From positions 121,447-185,446 of the forward strand of contig JADLFM010000202.1 of assembly GCA_020845495.1 (NCBI GenBank): 64,000 nt of DNA, given 5' to 3'. Origin of the DNA: Chloroflexota bacterium (GTDB lineage Bacteria; Chloroflexota; UBA6077; JACCZL01). The position numbers were made by a program, and so were the translations under genes. Shown in pieces: positions 60,572 to 64,000 of this stretch. Position 1 is the stretch's first letter, and each line of letters opens with the position of its first letter. Under the pieces are notes generated by a model. The model searched no databases. It was not told the origin of the DNA and worked only from the letters and a program-made list of their open reading frames with translations.

Positions 60572-62842
60572 ATGCTTCACGCTGGAGACGAGTCCGTGCT
60601 CGCGGAGTTGGCAACTGGCGGTTTGCCGCCACTTCCCGTTGGCATGATCGAGCGGGCTGAACAGAGCGGGGCGCTTCGCGCGGCCCTGGAGCAGGAGCGC
60701 TCCATCGTCGTGATCCAGGGGTTGGGCGGGACCGGCAAGACCTCGCTGGCACTCGACGTCGCGCACCAGGTGCGTGGATCACGCCAGTTCGAGACGGCGA
60801 TCTGGACGAGCGCACGAGACACGGCGCTCACGTTTGAGGGGATGTTGCGCCAGATCGCCCGTGGGATCGGGCGCGCTGACATCGCGACAGTCGCGGTAGA
60901 CCAGCTTGAGCCGACCTTGCATCCGGAGCTTCGGGCGCGATCGCTGCTCCTGGTGGTAGACAACTTTGAGACGATCGCGCGGGCTGAGCAGGTGAGTATC
61001 CTGGGTCTCGCTCGCTGGCTCAACCCGTCGTCGCGTATGCTGCTCACCAGCCGGCACGCCGACTTCCAGGCACAGATGCCCGATGGCGCGCCGCCGCTCC
61101 TGGTCATGCCGCTCGGCGGCCTCTCGGAGGCTGAGGCGCGGGCATTGTTCGTCGGGGAGGTCGAGCGCCGAGGCATCGATGCGCTGCGTGGCACGTCCGA
61201 TCGCCGCCTGGGCGAGATCTTCGAGCTGACCGGCGGACATCCGCTCGCGATTCGCGTGCTCGTCGGCGAGGCGCAGACCCGCTCCCTGGTGGCGCTCCTG
61301 CGTGACCTGCGGTCGAACGTGGGCGGACCGCTCGACGCCCTCTTCGAGTACACCTGGAAGCGATTAGGCGAGGATGCCTGGTGGACGCTCCAGGCCGCGA
61401 GCCTGCTCGGCGGCCCAGCTAGCCGCCAGGCGCTCGCGGCGATGACCAATCTGACCCGCGATGCCGTCGACCGGGCGGCGGGCGAGCTGGAGCGCGTCTC
61501 CTTTCTGGAGCCGCGCGGGCGGCAGGTCGACGGAACGCCGCTGCTCGGCTTGCATCCGCTGACGCGAGGGTTCGTCCGCGCTCGCGTCGTGGCCGTCACC
61601 GGGCTGACCGAGCGCCTGATGGGAAGGGCCGCCCGGTTTTACCTGGAGATGGTCGGCTCCAACAGCGACTTCATGAATGAGCGCGGACACGAGCAGGTCG
61701 AGCGCGAGCGGGAGGCGATCCTGGCCGTGCGAGACTGGTGCCATGCGAACGGTCGGCTGTCCGAGGTGGTCGGGTTGGGTCGGGCGTTGGGCAACGTCTT
61801 CTGGGTCAGAGGGTGGGCGCGCGAGCGCATCACGAGCGGAGAACTTGCGAGGGAGGCAGCGGCAAGGCTCGGGTGGGCCTGGGAGGAGGGCGAGATTCTG
61901 TCGCAGGAGCTCGGTTGGGCGCATCTCCAACTGGATGAGTTCGATCTGGCGCAGGATCGTCTGGACGAGGCGAGGGTGCTGCTCGAAGCCGAAGGCCACG
62001 TCGAAGAGCTGGCCAACTGCTGGCGCTATCTGGCGCAGATCGCACGACGACGGGACGACTATCAGAGCTGCCAGACGATGCTCAAACGGGCGTTGGAAGC
62101 CGTGTCCGGCCTGCCGGATGCCGATGACCGTGCCTATGCTGAGGCCCGCACCGCGACGGACTTCGGCTACCTGAGGCTGGCGCAGGGACACGCCGCCCAA
62201 GCCGCCGACCACTTCAGGCGCGCCGTCGACTTCTTCTCCGGCGTCGGCGACGAGATCCGGATGGCGTACGCGCTGAATGGCCTCGGCGACGCCGTGCGCG
62301 AGCAGCACCACACGGCGGAGGCCGCAGAGTACTACACCCGAAGCCTGAAGATTGCGGACCGCTATCAGAGCAGACCAGACCGCGTCCGCGCGCTCATGCG
62401 GCTGGCGGCGCTCCACGCGGGAACGGGAATGCTGCAGCAAGCCCTCGACGAAGTGACCGAAGCGCAGACTCTGGCACGACAGCTTGGCCTCCTGCGTGAG
62501 TCCAAGGCCGCAGACGACTTGCTCGCTGACCTGCGAAGCCGGCCATGCCCGGTCTGGGTCGATGTGGAGCACGGGCTGGTCAAGCTCAACGGCGCCGACG
62601 TCCACCTCGAGCCGCTCGCCGTAGAGCTCCTCGGTCTGCTCAAGGAGAAGCAAGGGGAATTGTGCTCTCATGCGGAGATTCGCACCAGGCTCTGGCCCGT
62701 CGCTCGTCCGGTCCCGGAGGCCCGTCGGGACGTTCACGTCCTGGTGCACGACCTCAGGGAGGCCATCAAACGCCACGCCCCCGAGTCGGTGAAATTGCAT
62801 GGTGTGCATGGTCGAGGGTACATGCTCGAGATTTGCCCGTAG
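60572..62842 (+). CDS. STAND-type ATPase with helical repeats and C-terminal OmpR-type winged helix
   Basis: 756 residues from ATG 60572 (no clean ribosome-binding site; an open frame continues upstream to 60353). The NTPase module has GLGGTGKTSLA (Walker A, 50-60), LLLVVDN (Walker B, 125-131), MLLTSR (156-161) and GGHPLAIRVL (221-230), the order of NB-ARC/AP-ATPase proteins. Residues about 330-650 are TPR-like helices. The last 100 residues form an OmpR/PhoB winged helix (VKLNGADVHLEPLAVELLGLLKE, ending GVHGRGYMLEI). Such proteins are switches that oligomerise on sensing a trigger. It may regulate, or act with, the divergent ARPP-1/ARG operon. Confidence 0.9.
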   Translation: MLHAGDESVLAELATGGLPPLPVGMIERAEQSGALRAALEQERSIVVIQGLGGTGKTSLALDVAHQVRGSRQFETAIWTSARDTALTFEGMLRQIARGIGRADIATVAVDQLEPTLHPELRARSLLLVVDNFETIARAEQVSILGLARWLNPSSRMLLTSRHADFQAQMPDGAPPLLVMPLGGLSEAEARALFVGEVERRGIDALRGTSDRRLGEIFELTGGHPLAIRVLVGEAQTRSLVALLRDLRSNVGGPLDALFEYTWKRLGEDAWWTLQAASLLGGPASRQALAAMTNLTRDAVDRAAGELERVSFLEPRGRQVDGTPLLGLHPLTRGFVRARVVAVTGLTERLMGRAARFYLEMVGSNSDFMNERGHEQVEREREAILAVRDWCHANGRLSEVVGLGRALGNVFWVRGWARERITSGELAREAAARLGWAWEEGEILSQELGWAHLQLDEFDLAQDRLDEARVLLEAEGHVEELANCWRYLAQIARRRDDYQSCQTMLKRALEAVSGLPDADDRAYAEARTATDFGYLRLAQGHAAQAADHFRRAVDFFSGVGDEIRMAYALNGLGDAVREQHHTAEAAEYYTRSLKIADRYQSRPDRVRALMRLAALHAGTGMLQQALDEVTEAQTLARQLGLLRESKAADDLLADLRSRPCPVWVDVEHGLVKLNGADVHLEPLAVELLGLLKEKQGELCSHAEIRTRLWPVARPVPEARRDVHVLVHDLREAIKRHAPESVKLHGVHGRGYMLEICP

Positions 62843-63045
62843 GTCGTCGCCAGTGCCGCATCAGGGCATCGGCCGCTCTTACGGCCCGATCGACAGGGAC
62901 GTGGTGTTCGGCTATGTCCGGGTGACATGAACGGTTTCGCGTCCAGCAGGACGCGGATCTGCGGTGGGAGTGGCACGTCACGCATTGGATGGTCGAACTT
63001 CGAGCGACTAGTTATCTCTATTTGCCTTCAAAGCTACCTTGACGT

Positions 63046-63084
63046 GTCTTCCATTCCTTCAGGAAGATTGAAGGAATGGAAGAC
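63046..63084. promoter_or_regulatory. Perfect 16-bp inverted repeat at the start of the decayed AbiEi gene
   Basis: GTCTTCCATTCCTTCA (63046-63061) and its exact complement (63069-63084) flank a seven-base loop. The right arm covers the likely ATG (63076) of the AbiEi pseudogene. The half-site GTCTTCC resembles GACTTCC in the repeats ahead of the other AbiEi gene. It fits an antitoxin operator better than a terminator, since no U-tract follows. Confidence 0.6.
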
Positions 63085-63734
63085 AGATCGACGCATTGAC
63101 CCGATCGTCAGGCGCTGTTCGATCTCGCCAGCGAGCAGTACGGCTACTTCACCACGGCACAGGCCGCCAGGTGCGGCTATGCGCCCGACATGCTGACGTA
63201 CCACGTCAAGCAGGGGAATTTTCGGCGGGCGCATCGTGGTATGTATCGCTTCCGCGACTTCCCATTCTCGCCCGCGAGGACGTTGTGGCAGCCTGGCTCG
63301 CCGTCGGGAAGGATGAGGCCGTGGTCTGACACGAGAGCGCACTCGACCTCTTGGACCTCAGCGACGTCGTCCCCGATGCCATCCACGTGACAGTTCCGCG
63401 CGCTCGTCGCTCGCTGGCTCGCCCGCTGGCTCGCCGCCCACCGGGTGTGATCGCCCACACGACGACGCGCCAGTGGGAGCATGGAGAGGTGCGGAGCAAC
63501 GAGGGCATCCGCCTCACCTCGCCCGAACGAACGATCCTCGATGCGGCTGAGGCCGCCACCCAGCCCGAGCAGATCGAGACGGCCATCGAACAAGCTCTAT
63601 GCTGAGGCTGGCTCGACGCGCTTCACCTCCGATCCAGAGCACAAGAACGAGAGCGCCGAGTCTCGTCGTTCGTTGGGCAAGCCCTGGCTCGGCACCAGAT
63701 CAAGACTCCGGCACCGCGACCTTCTCAGCGGTAG
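63076..63734 (+). pseudogene. AbiEi-type antitoxin pseudogene (frameshift and in-frame stops)
   Basis: The ancestral protein can be pieced together. The N-terminal winged helix reads RQALFDLASEQYGYFTTAQA, then APDMLTYHVKQGNFRRAHRG in one frame. At a C-run near 63268-63278 the frame shifts by one base. It continues as REDVVAAWLAVGKDEAVV, stop, HESALDLLDLSDVVPDAIHV, then SNEGIRLTSPERTILDAAEA. In-frame TGA codons occur at 63097, 63327 and 63603, and the frame ends with TAG at 63732. It is thus broken at least four times. No AbiEii toxin gene follows directly. Confidence 0.78.
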
Positions 63735-63976
63735 TAGGAGGTGCTCATCCTCAATGAGAGATAGGCTGCCCTGTTCTCAGCAGGTCAGCCTTGGCGAGAC
63801 TCGACTGCTTGAACTCGGGTACCATCCGGCTGCAACCGGATATCAGGCCACCAGTGATCAACGGGCCCTCGACGGTAGAGTCCCCGGAGGAGTGTAAAAG
63901 GGTCGGCCGTTGACGAAGACGGCCACCGTGTGGTTCTCATTGAAGTTGTCGAGACACCAATGAGGAGACCAACGCG
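63735..63976. other. Non-coding gap with RBS-covering hairpin before the last gene
   Basis: No gene. GGCCGT and ACGGCC (63904-63909, 63918-63923) form a small stem. Further on TTCTCATTG (63934-63942) can pair with CAATGAGGA (63958-63966, including two U-type wobble or edge pairs), which covers the GAGGAG ribosome-binding site of the gene starting at 63977. Confidence 0.45.
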
Positions 63977-64000
63977 ATGGCCGAGACGGTAAGCATGGCA
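63977..64000 (+). CDS. Start of a gene cut by the window edge
   Basis: Only eight codons (MAETVSMA) are visible. The ATG is preceded by GAGGAG nine bases upstream (63962-63967), a strong ribosome-binding site, so a real gene probably begins here. Nothing can be said of its product. It lies just beyond the AbiEi pseudogene inside the putative island. Confidence 0.45.

Noticed and set aside
61364..62809. A 480-codon open frame antisense to the STAND ATPase, and similar long antisense frames at 7887-9386, 5092-6306, 33421-34869 and 11315-12397.
   Set aside because: All mirror strong genes on the other strand, have no family resemblance and reflect the codon-position GC bias.
63076..63734. TGA recoded as an amino acid, which would rescue the three in-frame TGA codons.
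   Set aside because: A frameshift is also present, TGA is an ordinary stop throughout the window, and the residue expected at 63327 from family resemblance is not Trp or Sec.

Overview
The window is GC-rich (roughly two thirds G+C), densely coded DNA from a bacterial chromosome. The best guess is the Chloroflexota (Thermomicrobia or a neighbouring class). This is inferred from the long Ala/Pro/Ser linkers behind lipoprotein and Tat signals, a PdtaS/PdtaR-like ANTAR two-component pair, frequent GTG starts and the overall gene mix. No rRNA or intact tRNA is present to fix the taxonomy.

Layout. 1-7.8 kb: an exopolysaccharide/glycan assembly cluster, all on the + strand (two GT4-type glycosyltransferases, a membrane-anchored clan-A glycoside hydrolase, a GT39-type membrane glycosyltransferase, a GT2 enzyme and a polyprenyl-phosphate sugar-phosphate transferase). 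7.9-14.4 kb: a minus-strand run with a class III CoA-transferase, membrane proteins, an AcuC-like deacetylase, an Ldh-family protein lacking its catalytic His, and an SGNH hydrolase. 14.5-18.2 kb: a CPA1 Na+/H+ antiporter, a small membrane protein and another GT39 protein. 18.5-23.6 kb: a sugar ABC importer (two permeases and a lipoprotein binding protein) facing a second, Tat-exported binding protein. 24-28.8 kb: a 3-methyladenine DNA glycosylase, then E1-beta, E2 and lipoyl synthase of a 2-oxoacid dehydrogenase system. 29-36.5 kb: PdtaR/PdtaS-like signalling, RidA, YihY, a GT-C membrane protein and a primary-type sigma factor. 37.3-51.9 kb: DUF1015, small lipoproteins, an SDR, an exonuclease-like/GIY-YIG fusion, split formiminotransferase and cyclodeaminase genes, PEP carboxylase, an HpcH/HpaI aldolase, a branched-chain-type binding protein, a BtuF-like protein and an MBL hydrolase. 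52-56.4 kb: a DEAD-box helicase with a terminator hairpin in its leader, a second HpcH/HpaI-like aldolase and a membrane-anchored sulfite-oxidase-fold molybdoenzyme.

56.5-64 kb looks like the left end of an integrated island. It begins at a 45-nt 3' fragment of a tRNA gene (56498-56542, minus strand), the usual scar of integration into a tRNA 3' end. The geometry puts the inserted DNA at higher coordinates, running past the window. It carries an orphan AbiEi-type antitoxin, an operon of a putative ARPP-1-like protein with an inositol-monophosphatase/ADP-ribosylglycohydrolase fusion, a divergent STAND ATPase with TPR-like repeats and a C-terminal winged helix, and a decayed second AbiEi gene beside a perfect 16-bp inverted repeat. 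Together these are a plausible, poorly described nucleotide/ADP-ribose-centred conflict or defence module and the most interesting part of the window.

Several gene ends carry very strong GC-rich hairpins without U-tracts, which suggests U-independent termination in this organism. Starts were chosen from visible ribosome-binding sites and family N-termini, so some are uncertain.
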